Part shown: positions 17,816-26,102 of the stretch, one piece after another
Position numbering within the stretch: the stretch's first letter is position 1
Layout of the letters: every line of letters starts with the position of its first letter
NCBI GenBank assembly: GCA_035493895.1
Contig: DATJHM010000168.1
Coordinates: 1-57,080 of the forward strand
DNA from: DATJHM01 sp035493895
Lineage (GTDB): Bacteria; Chloroflexota; Ktedonobacteria; Ktedonobacterales; Ktedonobacteraceae
Reading direction: 5' to 3'
DNA length: 57,080 nt
Program-made: the position numbers and the translations under genes
The notes under the pieces: generated by a model
The model's input: the letters and a program-made list of their open reading frames with translations, nothing else
Database searches by the model: none
Told to the model about the DNA's origin: nothing

Positions 17816-18730
17816 TTAAAATAGTTCCAATAGTTCACTGAGCGTATAGATAATATGATCGGGCCTGGCATCGCTGCCGGGCATATCGAACTCCCATTTA
17901 CGGTATTTTTGTGCATGCCGCCAGACAGCTTCTTTTTCCCGCGCGATATCGTCGGCATTTTGCGGGTCGGCTCTCTGTTCATCGGTTGCAGGTTGTGTGA
18001 AAGAGGAAAAGGCGCGAGCTTCTTCGCGTATGCGCTCTTTCGCTCGCCAGATGGAGATCATATCGAGCATATTGGCCCCATGAATGTCTGCGTGCAGCGA
18101 GTCCCCAACCATCACCGTCTCCTGGGGCGAGACGTCAAGCTGTTTGAGCGCGTAGAGAAAAATGTCAGGATTGGGCTTACGTATCTCCAGATCAGCAGAG
18201 ACTGCCATCATCGAGAGATCGAAATAGCGGTCAAAGCCAATCTGACGCATATCCTCTTGAAAGAGCATGCCGCCGTGACTGCGGTTCGTGACAACACCCA
18301 GAATATAGCCACGTTCTTGTAAGCCCGCCAGGGTTGTGTAGGTATCAGGGAATACAGTGCGCGATTCTGGAATACGCACTCGTGAAGCCTCGAAGATAGC
18401 GGCTCCGGCGGCATGATCGAGGTGTGGTAGGCTGAGCTGCCTCAGAGCGGTAATTGTACAGTCGGCGAAATCTGGTTCATAGCCAATCTTCTGGCGCATG
18501 CGCTGGCGTATCTCATGGTGGAGCAGCTTATCCAGTAAAAGGCCAAACTCTTCCAGATCAGCAGTGGGAAAGAGTTGAGGTTCGATATAGGTGCTTACGG
18601 CCCGTACCATTTGTTGCCGGGCCAGACGATCAGCATGTTTGTAGGTTGCCAGGTTACGTGTCCAGAGCGTATCTCCGAAATCAAAGAGAATACAGCGAAT
18701 AGCTCTTCCAGCGTGTAATGCCTGCTTCAT
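17816..18730 (-). CDS. HAD-superfamily hydrolase
   Basis: 304 residues, first gene of the HAD-methyltransferase-hydrolase unit. Motif I is LFDFGDTLW (nucleophile Asp and the second Asp four residues on), motif II is VTNRSHG, motif III Lys is in RKPNPDIF, and motif IV is VGDSLHADI. This is a subfamily I enzyme with a helical cap between motifs I and II (about residues 25-130). Probably a phosphatase for a small phosphorylated metabolite; the substrate is not predictable. ATG at 18730 is preferred over the adjoining TTG at 18733. Confidence 0.9.
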   Translation of the reverse strand: MKQALHAGRAIRCILFDFGDTLWTRNLATYKHADRLARQQMVRAVSTYIEPQLFPTADLEEFGLLLDKLLHHEIRQRMRQKIGYEPDFADCTITALRQLSLPHLDHAAGAAIFEASRVRIPESRTVFPDTYTTLAGLQERGYILGVVTNRSHGGMLFQEDMRQIGFDRYFDLSMMAVSADLEIRKPNPDIFLYALKQLDVSPQETVMVGDSLHADIHGANMLDMISIWRAKERIREEARAFSSFTQPATDEQRADPQNADDIAREKEAVWRHAQKYRKWEFDMPGSDARPDHIIYTLSELLELF

Positions 18731-18785
18731 CAACCTCTCGCTCTCAGTAAGTTATGTCTTACTCCAATAGAGTTTTATTATAAAA

Positions 18786-18833
18786 CAAAAAAAGCCCTGC
18801 TGCCTCGTATTTCTATCGAGGCAGCAGGGCTTT
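18786..18833 (-). terminator. Rho-independent terminator after clpP
   Basis: Perfect 16-bp inverted repeat (18792-18807 and 18817-18832) with a 9-base loop, followed on the minus strand by a run of seven T. Very strong. Confidence 0.95.
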
Positions 18834-18851
18834 GGTTTGTACGGTGAAAAG

Positions 18852-19511
18852 TTAGCGAGATGGCTCTTCGCTAGGAGAGAGGACATCATCGACCAGACCA
18901 TATTCGACAGCCTGCTGGGCGGTCAGATAGTAGTTACGGTCGGAGTCCTGCATAATGCGCTCCATGGTCTGTCCGGTATGCTTGGAAAGAATCTCGTACA
19001 GATTGCGGCGCAGGCGTAGAATTTCGCGTGCGGTGATCTCGATATCCGCCGCCTGACCTTCAGCACCGCCGAGGGGCTGGTGGATCAGGATCGTCGAATT
19101 TGGCAGAGCGTAGCGTTTGCCAGCTGCGCCAGATGCGAGCAGAACCGCTCCCATGCTCATCGCCATGCCCATGCAGACGGTAGAAACGTCGGGGCGTAGC
19201 CATTGAATGGTGTCATAGATTGCCAGACCGGCATAGATAACACCGCCTGGGGAATTGATATACATATTGATGTCTTTGGTCGCGTCCTCACTCTGGAGGT
19301 ACAACAACTGAGCGACGATGCTATTTGCCACCTGGTCATCGATAGGCGTGCCGATAAAGATGATTCGTTCCTTTAGCAGGCGCGAGTAGAGATCCCAAGA
19401 GCGCTCGCCACGAGGTGTTGACTCGATAACTGCGGGAATGATGCCCCTTGGCTCAAGAACTTCCCGAGACTCCTTGACCCATTTTGGATCGCGGGGATTG
19501 AAAAGAGTCAT
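18852..19511 (-). CDS. clpP: ATP-dependent Clp protease proteolytic subunit
   Basis: 219 residues, a full-length ClpP. It forms the double-heptamer peptidase chamber that works with ClpX or ClpC/ClpA. Catalytic Ser119 sits in MSMGAVLLASG and His144 in LIHQPLGG. At the position of the catalytic Asp (E. coli Asp171, in ERDRF) this protein has Asn193 (SDRNYYLTA; codon AAC). The same change is known in Listeria ClpP1, which depends on a partner ClpP for activity. A handle region ILRLRRNLYEILSKHTGQ is present. An extended N-terminus of about 25 residues could be a propeptide. No clpX gene lies in the window, and the gene is monocistronic with a strong terminator. Confidence 0.95.
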   Translation of the reverse strand: MTLFNPRDPKWVKESREVLEPRGIIPAVIESTPRGERSWDLYSRLLKERIIFIGTPIDDQVANSIVAQLLYLQSEDATKDINMYINSPGGVIYAGLAIYDTIQWLRPDVSTVCMGMAMSMGAVLLASGAAGKRYALPNSTILIHQPLGGAEGQAADIEITAREILRLRRNLYEILSKHTGQTMERIMQDSDRNYYLTAQQAVEYGLVDDVLSPSEEPSR

Positions 19512-19599
19512 AGTTGCTCCTTCTTATCTATCACGGTCCCCTCAAGTACCTGAGAGGATAAGCCGTTAGTAAAACAAACATGTGCAGAGGAAAACCCAC

Positions 19600-19830
19600 T
19601 CACGCGGGGATGTTATCGTTATGATAGCACCTGGGAAGCACAAACGCAAGAAAGAATGAGCTAATTACTTTGATGTGCGTTTCTTCTCGCTCTATGCTGG
19701 CGAGAATCTCCAGGACGACTCTTTTTGTGCGCTCGGGATCATTGCGTGAATTGATAACGACCACGATCTCATCAACTCCGGCAGCATGCATGGCAAATAA
19801 TCGTTGGCGAACCTCCCTATTTGAGAGCAT
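19600..19830 (-). CDS. Possible small protein, unknown
   Basis: 77 codons between clpP and the helicase-loader gene. The stretch after the start reads like a real protein: charged, with a strand-like DEIVVVIN followed by an amphipathic helix DPERTKRVVLEILASIEREE, and plausible codon use. The last 25 residues are hydrophobic. There is no convincing ribosome site, and the frame opens next to a hairpin at 19836-19879. It could be a small gene, a remnant, or chance. I do not recognise it. Confidence 0.3.
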   Translation of the reverse strand: MLSNREVRQRLFAMHAAGVDEIVVVINSRNDPERTKRVVLEILASIEREETHIKVISSFFLAFVLPRCYHNDNIPA

Positions 19831-19835
19831 AGAAA

Positions 19836-19879
19836 GGCCATGCCTGCTGAAAATCTTTATGCTGATTTTCAGCAAGCAG
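19836..19879 (-). terminator. Hairpin after the helicase-loader gene
   Basis: Imperfect inverted repeat (CCTGCTGAAAATC against GATTTTCAGCAAGCAGG) located about 30 bases after the loader stop. No long T run, so it is a weak terminator or an mRNA end-protecting stem. Confidence 0.35.
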
Positions 19880-19907
19880 GGAATGTCTCTCGTTCTAAAA
19901 GTGTGAG

Positions 19908-22097
19908 CTAATTTCTGCGCCCATGATGTGGGCGATAGTCCTGAGCATGGTTGAAATGGACAGTTTCGGCGAGAGCGATATCACCCATGCGCGAACGTAT
20001 GCGCTCATCTATGCCCTGCATGCCCTTCGGATTGGCCGTGATGACGGTTGGCATCCCCATATTATAGCGATAATTGAGTAACTGGAAGAGCTTTTCGTTT
20101 GCCCAGGGTGAACTCTGTTGCGCACCCAGGTCGTCCAGGACCAGCACCTCAGCTTCACGCATTTTGGCAAAGAGCTGATCGTAGAGTTCTGTTGCCGTTG
20201 GGGCAAAAGCTGCGCGCAAGTGGTCAAGCAGATCAGGAACGACGGCAAAAAGTACAACCGAGCCTGTCTCAAGACACTGATTGGCGATAGCGGCTGCCAG
20301 ATGCGTTTTGCCACAACCATTTGGTCCGATCAGCACCAGCCAGCCATCTGGTGATTGGGCATAGCGACAGGAAGAATCGAAAGCTTCTTTCACGCCTGGT
20401 TGACGCCAGTTAAACGTCTGAAATGTACTGTCCTGAAAAGCATCCAGGTTTGACATCTCGCGCAGTTGATCGCGTCGTTTTGCTTTCCGTTCGGCTTCTT
20501 TACATTCACAGGCAATAGGTTTGCCAAAATTTGGATGCCCATAGGGAACATTCGCACGGAGATAGCCCGCTCCCCGGCATTTCTGGCAGAGCGGCTTTGC
20601 GGCTGGCGCGATAAATGCGTCCGTTTCTGGCAGCCGGGGCTGGATGTGAACGGGATGATGCGAAGTATTGGGATGGCGGACACGTTCCTGTGCTGGTAGC
20701 TCTCTGCTTATCTCACGTATGTGTGTTGCGTTCAGATCTTGTTGTGGATGGAGCGGTTGCGTCGTTCTGCTGCGCAGCATAGGATCTGGCTGACGGACGT
20801 CCTGGATACGCGCTTCGCCTGAGTGCGCTTCTTGAATACGCGCTTCATTGGCACGAGCTTCGTAGGGACGAGTCTCACTGGCATGAGCTTCTTGAATATG
20901 CGCTTCGTAGGGACGAGTCTCACTGGCACGAGCTTCATAGGTACGAGCCTCTTGAACACGCATCTCCTGGATATGAGCTTCGTAGGCGCGAGCTTCCTGG
21001 ATGCGAGCCTCATTAGCGCGAGCTTCCTGGATACGAGCTTCATTAGCGCGAGCTTCCTGGATACGAGCTTCGTAGGCGCGAGCTTCCTGGATACGCGTCT
21101 CATTGGTATGAGTTTCGTAGGTACGCGCTCCCTGAATACGCGTCTCGTTGATATGAGTTTCGTAGGTACGCGCTTCATAAGTACGAGGCTCAGGAAGAGC
21201 AGGGGGCCGATTCGGCGAGCCGAGATAGGTGCGCGCGCCGGAGTGAGAGGTAGACGATTTCGTTGAACCAAAAGATGTACGAGGTTCGGGAAGAGCGGCA
21301 GGTGGTTTCGCTGGCCTCGAAGATGGGCGCACATTACGTAGATCGCGTGTGATCATCCTTTTGCTCGTCGTGAAGGTTGGCTGTTCCACAGAACCATCAA
21401 CGGCACGTGCGTCAGCTGTATACGTATGTGTTTCATACGCAGGCAAGGTATCGGCGACAACCTTTGTGCCGGTATGGCTATACTGCTTCCCAATCTCATA
21501 TTCATCGTCCCAGGTATCATAATAGATAGATTGTGCATTTTCCTCTTCCTCTTCCTCTGCAAATAAATCTTCGGTCTGCACATCATCTGTAATCTCTATG
21601 TCGGCATCAGTGAGAATATCATCGTTCGCCAACACATCAGAATCGATCGTAGGAATTGCATCATCGGTATGATAATAGATGGTGTGGGAAGGAACAGTAT
21701 AGCTTTGCGGCTCGTCATATCGAGTGTCTGGCTCTTCATCTTGCTGATAACGGCGATAGGTGCTGGCCCCATAGTCAGCAAGACGCTGAGGGGAGAGCGG
21801 CGAGCGTTGCAACTGAGAACCTGCCCCATAGTGGCGCGCAGGTTGTTGGACAGAGGGTAGCGGCTCAGGGCGCGATGGAGGAGCTGAGCGGCGGGTACCC
21901 TGTGTTTTTGCACTATATGCTTGTTGTGAGGTATAGGGATTGCGCGGCGTCGTTGTACGCGATTCCGCTTGCGTGCGCCGTGTGGGCGGCTGGGAGAGAT
22001 GCTCCTCCTGCTGCGGCCTTTGTGGTTGCGTACGTTGCGCATGATGTGAAGATCGGCGTAGGGCCGATCGATTTAGAATATCGTCCAGGCGTTCCAT
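19908..22097 (-). CDS. dnaC: DnaC/IstB-type helicase loader with long repetitive N-terminal region
   Basis: 729 residues, about three times the usual loader. The last 230 residues are a DnaC-like AAA+ domain: Walker A GPNGCGKTH (about 590), Walker B VLVLDDLGA (about 647) and sensor VITAN. Just before it lies a zinc-binding knuckle with CQKC and CEC (about 500-525), as in DnaI/DnaC proteins. The preceding 490 residues are low in complexity: Arg/Gln/Ser-rich, then an acidic stretch, then about 25 tandem pentapeptides of the form EARxx (DNA 20802-21185). It should load DnaB on single-stranded DNA at the origin or at restarting forks. The ATG is one base after the dnaD-like stop, so the pair is translationally coupled; dnaB is upstream. 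Confidence 0.88.
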   Translation of the reverse strand: MERLDDILNRSALRRSSHHAQRTQPQRPQQEEHLSQPPTRRTQAESRTTTPRNPYTSQQAYSAKTQGTRRSAPPSRPEPLPSVQQPARHYGAGSQLQRSPLSPQRLADYGASTYRRYQQDEEPDTRYDEPQSYTVPSHTIYYHTDDAIPTIDSDVLANDDILTDADIEITDDVQTEDLFAEEEEEENAQSIYYDTWDDEYEIGKQYSHTGTKVVADTLPAYETHTYTADARAVDGSVEQPTFTTSKRMITRDLRNVRPSSRPAKPPAALPEPRTSFGSTKSSTSHSGARTYLGSPNRPPALPEPRTYEARTYETHINETRIQGARTYETHTNETRIQEARAYEARIQEARANEARIQEARANEARIQEARAYEAHIQEMRVQEARTYEARASETRPYEAHIQEAHASETRPYEARANEARIQEAHSGEARIQDVRQPDPMLRSRTTQPLHPQQDLNATHIREISRELPAQERVRHPNTSHHPVHIQPRLPETDAFIAPAAKPLCQKCRGAGYLRANVPYGHPNFGKPIACECKEAERKAKRRDQLREMSNLDAFQDSTFQTFNWRQPGVKEAFDSSCRYAQSPDGWLVLIGPNGCGKTHLAAAIANQCLETGSVVLFAVVPDLLDHLRAAFAPTATELYDQLFAKMREAEVLVLDDLGAQQSSPWANEKLFQLLNYRYNMGMPTVITANPKGMQGIDERIRSRMGDIALAETVHFNHAQDYRPHHGRRN
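20802..21185 (-). repeat. 15-bp coding tandem repeats (EARxx pentapeptides)
   Basis: About 25 imperfect 15-base units inside the loader gene, often paired into 30-base units encoding EARIQEARAN-type decapeptides. Some neighbouring units are almost identical, which suggests recent slippage or unequal exchange. Confidence 0.85.
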
Positions 22098-22871
22098 CTA
22101 TTGCCTGCCTTCCGTTTCCCAGCGCCGTAAAATGGCGCGAATATAAGACCAGTTGCGTTTATTACGTTGCACAGCTTCACTAAATGCGTCTTCAAGCCAT
22201 TCATATGGGTACTGCTTTTCAGCTTCGATAAGCTGATCAGCGAGTAGTGGAGAAAGTAAACCAATATTTTGTTCATAAAGGACAAAGATATTCGGACGTT
22301 CTATTTGTACTTTTACCTCGTGAAACGTTTCTGACCCCTTAGAGTTAAAATACCCCCTCGGTCCAATAGCGACTGGATGAGCCGGTTCTAATTTCTGTTC
22401 TTCTTCTTCCTCTTCCTCTTCTTGCAGAGGAGGGAGGATACTGTTGAAGAAAGAGGCAGGGATCAGTTTACCACCTTCTAACTCTTCTACTATTTTGCGG
22501 CTACGTGCTGTATGAAAGAAATACCAGGTGATCTGCTCTGCCTCTCCTTTTTGTGGAGAGTAGAAGCAGAATTGAGCCCGCAGCAGGGTGCCACGCGCAA
22601 CTGCCTGATCCAGCGCCGTATAGAGCCGTTCCACAGGTGGGCGCGGATCACCCCGGCGTTTGAGGCTTTCAAGCAGCAATTCATCAAGTAAAAGTTCTCT
22701 ATCACTTATACAACGGGCGTTACCTTTTTTTTGTGCCAGACGCCAGAAGATGAATAACGTCACTTTCAGCTCGAAAGTATCTTCGATATCTGCGATCAAG
22801 TGCGTAAAAAACGTTTCTGGTATTGGCACGTATGGATTGCGCCCGCTTGGAAATCCTGTAAACGGTTGCAT
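22098..22871 (-). CDS. DnaD-like primosome protein
   Basis: 257 residues. The C-terminal 70 residues (IFVLYEQNIGLLSPLLADQL, then YIRAILRRW) match the DnaD/DnaB_2 domain that binds DNA and helps helicase loading at oriC in Firmicutes and in many phages. The N-terminal half (about 20-130) looks like a DnaD-type winged helix. In between is a run of nine Glu. Position between dnaB and the helicase loader supports a role in replication initiation or restart. It ends one base before the loader start and begins 15 bases after the dnaB stop. Confidence 0.8.
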   Translation of the reverse strand: MQPFTGFPSGRNPYVPIPETFFTHLIADIEDTFELKVTLFIFWRLAQKKGNARCISDRELLLDELLLESLKRRGDPRPPVERLYTALDQAVARGTLLRAQFCFYSPQKGEAEQITWYFFHTARSRKIVEELEGGKLIPASFFNSILPPLQEEEEEEEEQKLEPAHPVAIGPRGYFNSKGSETFHEVKVQIERPNIFVLYEQNIGLLSPLLADQLIEAEKQYPYEWLEDAFSEAVQRNKRNWSYIRAILRRWETEGRQ

Positions 22872-22886
22872 TGATATTCCCCCTCA

Positions 22887-25274
22887 TCATTCGTCAGTTG
22901 GCGGTGAAACTTCCAGGTCGTGGAACCGTGTCTGGTTCGCCTGGAAGTAGAGACTGACTTCACCCACAGGTCCATTACGATGTTTTGCAAGAATAATATC
23001 GGCAATATTTTTTCGTTCGGTATCGGGATTATAGACGTCATCACGGTAAATAAACATAACGATATCCGCGTCTTGCTCGATGGAGCCAGATTCCCTCAAG
23101 TCCGAGAGTTGAGGCACTTTAGATTGCCTGCTCTCAACTGCACGCGAAAGCTGAGCCAGAGCGAGTACAGGGACGTTCAGCTCACGTGCCAGCCCCTTGA
23201 GATTACGGCTAATCTCGGAGATTTCTTGCTCACGATTGCGATTGCGTGCGCCACCAGCTGTGCTTTGCATAAGCTGCAAATAGTCTACAATCACCATATC
23301 GACCCCGTGCTCTGCCTGAAGACGGCGCGCTTTACTGCGCATCTCCATTGTCGAGATGCCAGCGGTATCGTCGATCCAGATGTTCGCTTCTGAGAGGCGG
23401 TTCATAGACGAAATGATGCGTTCCCACTCGTCATCCTCAATCCAGCCCGTACGCAGACGCTGTTGATCAATACCCGCCTCCATAGAAAGTAGACGTTGTA
23501 AGAGCTGATCTTTACTCATTTCCAGGCTGAATATAGCGATTGATCGTTTGTGCCTGAGCGCTGAGTTGTGCGCAAGGCTGAGAGCAAGACTGGTATTGTG
23601 TACGAACACATCTTGCGCAACAAAATTGGCACCATCTGGAACACTGAGATCATAGACCTGATGTTCACCTATAGGCTCTATCGCAATTATTTTGTCCCAG
23701 TAGATGTCTTTGCTCGCTGTTTGTGGTGATACATGTTTATAGTCAACAAAGCGTGTCGTCTTCTCACCAATCCAGCCTATTTCCTCTTGATATTTTTTGA
23801 TACTTTCTGGACTGGTGATTGCAACACGCCAGGCATTTTTGCCGGATTTGCAATACTTTGCGATGATGCCAAAACGAATAAATGCATGTTGAAGGTCAGC
23901 AGCGAGTTGCGGCGATGCGACACAGAATTCAATCCGTGGACAACCTTGCAGAGAATAAATAGAGCCATCACAGCTCATCAGCGTACGTATAAACTCTGCC
24001 AGATAGCGACGACTCCAGCGCCATGCTCCTGTCGGAAAAAATTTATCTTTCGCCAGTTTGCCCATTAAGCCCAGATCTTTGAGCCATTGTGTCAGCGGAT
24101 TAGCAGGTAGAATGGCGATCCCACGTTGCGTGTATGCCTCTTTCCGTTGTGCGACCGTATAGGTTATGCGTTCCTGGTGAATAGCACAGGCCGGGAAGTG
24201 TGTCGCGATGATCAGTTTGAAATCTTCAACAAGAATAGGATCGGTATTGGTAAAGGCGGGAGAAATTCCCGTCAGACCCCCTTCGGCGATGAGATAAGCA
24301 AGTAGACGAACTTTATCCAGCGGAAGGCTTTCGTCGTTGCCAAAGGCCGGCACAGCAGCAGGAACCGCAATGTGTTGCCCGACCGTCAGATCATAGAGAG
24401 GAACCCAGCCGTTTGCGGTAAGAAATGGATGGTGCCCGGTTACCTCAACCATGCGTCCTGAAAGCGTTTGTACACGGTAGCAGGGTTGAATCCCACTGTC
24501 GATCCAATCACTGATTGCAGAAATCCGCACCTTGCCGGTGTCTGAGACGCCATAAACATGTGACCTGCGCTGTTGTACATATTCTTCGATGGTCAGACGT
24601 TCACCGGTTTCGGGATCGTCAATCAGTGTGCTGGACGTCAGACATTTCCCCATTGCAGGCCTCGCAGCCAGAATAATCAGATCGGAGCGTTGGAGGCCGC
24701 CAGTCATGCGGTCCAGGTCGGAGAAGCCGGTTGGGACGCCGACAATCGCGCCACGTTGCCCCTGGAGTGAGTCCAGCTTCTCCATATAATCTACAAGCAG
24801 ATCACGCAGAGCCGAGAAGTCGGAGCGAGCATGGCGTTGTGTAATATTAAAAATAAGCTGCTCAGCACGATCAAGAGCTTCGCTGGCATCGACCTCTTCG
24901 TAGGCCATCGCGGCAATATCACCGGCAGCCTGAATGAGGCGACGCAGAATAGCATTGCGCTCAACAATGTGAGCATAGTGTTCGGCGTTGATGCTCGTGG
25001 GAACCTGGTTGATCAGCGACGTAATATAGCCAGGACCGCCCACCTCTTCCAATTTGTTGCGCCGTGCCAGTTCATCACAAATCGTAATCAGATCCGCTGC
25101 ATCGTGATTCTGATAGAGGTGCAATATCACTTCATAGATAGTGCGATGTGCATCACGATAGAAATCCTCCGCCTGGAGGAAATCGGCGATATGCACAATA
25201 GCCTCAGGATCAATGATAATACTACCAAGGACACCACTCTCAGCCTCGGTATTTTGTGGTAATAGTTTTTCCAC
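22887..25274 (-). CDS. dnaB: Replicative DNA helicase DnaB with intein
   Basis: 795 codons. Without the intein the protein is 445 residues, the normal DnaB size. The N-terminal helical domain begins KLLPQNTEAESGVLGS. The RecA-like motor starts with Walker A ARPAMGK-T, which is interrupted between Lys210 and Thr561. After it come the typical IFSLEMSKDQL, Walker B VDMVIVDYLQLM, and SDLRESGSIEQDADIVMF. GTG at 25274 is preferred because GGAG lies 8 bases upstream and the protein then starts as the family does; a longer frame to 25364 has no such support. It is the first gene of dnaB-dnaD-dnaC. Its upstream region holds the DnaA-box cluster and an extended -10 (TGCTATAAT) at 25524-25532. Confidence 0.95.
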   Translation of the reverse strand: MEKLLPQNTEAESGVLGSIIIDPEAIVHIADFLQAEDFYRDAHRTIYEVILHLYQNHDAADLITICDELARRNKLEEVGGPGYITSLINQVPTSINAEHYAHIVERNAILRRLIQAAGDIAAMAYEEVDASEALDRAEQLIFNITQRHARSDFSALRDLLVDYMEKLDSLQGQRGAIVGVPTGFSDLDRMTGGLQRSDLIILAARPAMGKCLTSSTLIDDPETGERLTIEEYVQQRRSHVYGVSDTGKVRISAISDWIDSGIQPCYRVQTLSGRMVEVTGHHPFLTANGWVPLYDLTVGQHIAVPAAVPAFGNDESLPLDKVRLLAYLIAEGGLTGISPAFTNTDPILVEDFKLIIATHFPACAIHQERITYTVAQRKEAYTQRGIAILPANPLTQWLKDLGLMGKLAKDKFFPTGAWRWSRRYLAEFIRTLMSCDGSIYSLQGCPRIEFCVASPQLAADLQHAFIRFGIIAKYCKSGKNAWRVAITSPESIKKYQEEIGWIGEKTTRFVDYKHVSPQTASKDIYWDKIIAIEPIGEHQVYDLSVPDGANFVAQDVFVHNTSLALSLAHNSALRHKRSIAIFSLEMSKDQLLQRLLSMEAGIDQQRLRTGWIEDDEWERIISSMNRLSEANIWIDDTAGISTMEMRSKARRLQAEHGVDMVIVDYLQLMQSTAGGARNRNREQEISEISRNLKGLARELNVPVLALAQLSRAVESRQSKVPQLSDLRESGSIEQDADIVMFIYRDDVYNPDTERKNIADIILAKHRNGPVGEVSLYFQANQTRFHDLEVSPPTDE
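23595..24644 (-). mobile_element. Intein in the DnaB P-loop, with LAGLIDADG endonuclease
   Basis: 350 residues (211-560), from Cys (codon 24644-24642) to Asn (23597-23595), with Thr as the first residue after it. The splicing blocks are visible: N-terminal CLTSSTLID, TGHHPFLT (block B), QVYDLSVPDGANFVAQD (block F) and the final VFVHN with the penultimate His. Two LAGLIDADG-like helices, LLAYLIAEGG and EFIRTLMSCDG, frame a homing endonuclease core; each ends in an acidic residue. All essential residues are intact, so it should splice. The insertion point between GK and T of Walker A is a known hot spot for inteins. Confidence 0.95.
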
Positions 25275-25678
25275 GTCTCTGGCTCCAGCATCTACATGAA
25301 ACGGTATGTACCACCCGAAGCGGGCAGTACGTGCGCTGTACACTATTTTACGCGCATAATGCACAGCAGGATCAGGGATAAACTGCTCGCCTCTCTATAC
25401 AAGGAAGCAGTTGTAAACCAGAATATCCTTGAGTCGCGGATCGCTCTACCAGGTAAACTGCAAAATGCTATGCCTATAAATCATGAGAAAAAGCAGCGTA
25501 CAACAAGATACTGGTGATGCTGCATTATAGCATATATTCGCACATGTGTTCGATATCCGCGCCCCGGTTGACGCCTGTTCTGGCTACAATATCTCTAAGT
25601 GTGAAATCTCGTGTTTCAAAAGTGTAACGAATCTTGCGCCGTAAATCAAATGGTACGTATTGTTGAGTAATGTGGAAA

Positions 25679-25824
25679 TGTGGATAACTCAATTTGTGAA
25701 CGTCAATGCGTTGAGCTTGAAAAAAAATAGGCGGGGTAGAAATCCACATATTTTACCGAGTTATCCACAGAAGTAGCAGAGTTATCCTCAGTTATCCACA
25801 GAGTTATCCACAGAGTTATCCACG
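25679..25824. promoter_or_regulatory. oriC: DnaA-box cluster, candidate oriC
   Basis: Perfect TTATCCACA boxes at 25761-25769, 25792-25800 and 25804-25812 (plus) and 25679-25687 (minus). One-mismatch boxes TTATCCTCA at 25782-25790 and TTATCCACG at 25816-25824. The plus boxes at 25792, 25804 and 25816 are spaced exactly 12 bases apart. An A-rich run lies at about 25720-25730 between the minus and plus boxes. Clusters of this density are typical of chromosomal origins. The alternative is DnaA control of dnaB transcription. Confidence 0.75.
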
Positions 25825-26009
25825 AAAACTCGTTGCACAAGAAAAAGAAATACGTATGTAAGAATGCTGAGTGGGGGAAGACTGGGCTAGTGGGTGTATA
25901 CTGAGAGATAAGGATGTCGAGGAGACCGGGGAAGCTCCCAGGCGTGCCTATAAGGGCGTTGAGCGAGGTGGAGAGCGTTTGTCTCCGCGTGTACAAAAGA
26001 GAGAAGTAC

Positions 26010-26039
26010 TTGACCTTGGCAAGCGGAAACCGCTATTAT
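26010..26039 (+). promoter_or_regulatory. Promoter candidate for the membrane cyclophilin
   Basis: TTGACC, 18 bases, TATTAT, 64 bases before the start codon at 26103. Confidence 0.5.
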
Positions 26040-26102
26040 AACACAATAAAACACGGGTTCGTGTCGGTCATGTAAAATAAGAAGGAGTATTCCTAAGAGC
26101 TC

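Larger units (their letters stand above)
25275..26102. other. Divergent gene-free region containing the origin candidate
   Basis: About 830 bases between dnaB and the membrane cyclophilin. It contains the DnaA-box cluster (25679-25824), A runs near 25720, and the promoter candidate at 26010. A 74-codon minus-strand frame at 25525-25749 has helix-turn-helix-like residues but no ribosome site, and it includes a DnaA box, so it is not called. Confidence 0.6.

Noticed and set aside
25525..25749. 74-codon minus-strand frame upstream of dnaB with helix-turn-helix-like residues near its end
   Set aside because: No ribosome site, atypical codon use, and it overlaps a DnaA box in the origin candidate. 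Left as non-coding.
25758..25830. Direct repeats of GAGTTATCCACA considered as a short CRISPR or plasmid iteron array
   Set aside because: The repeated core is the DnaA-box consensus and no spacers of constant length are present; a chromosomal origin or DnaA-regulated site fits better.
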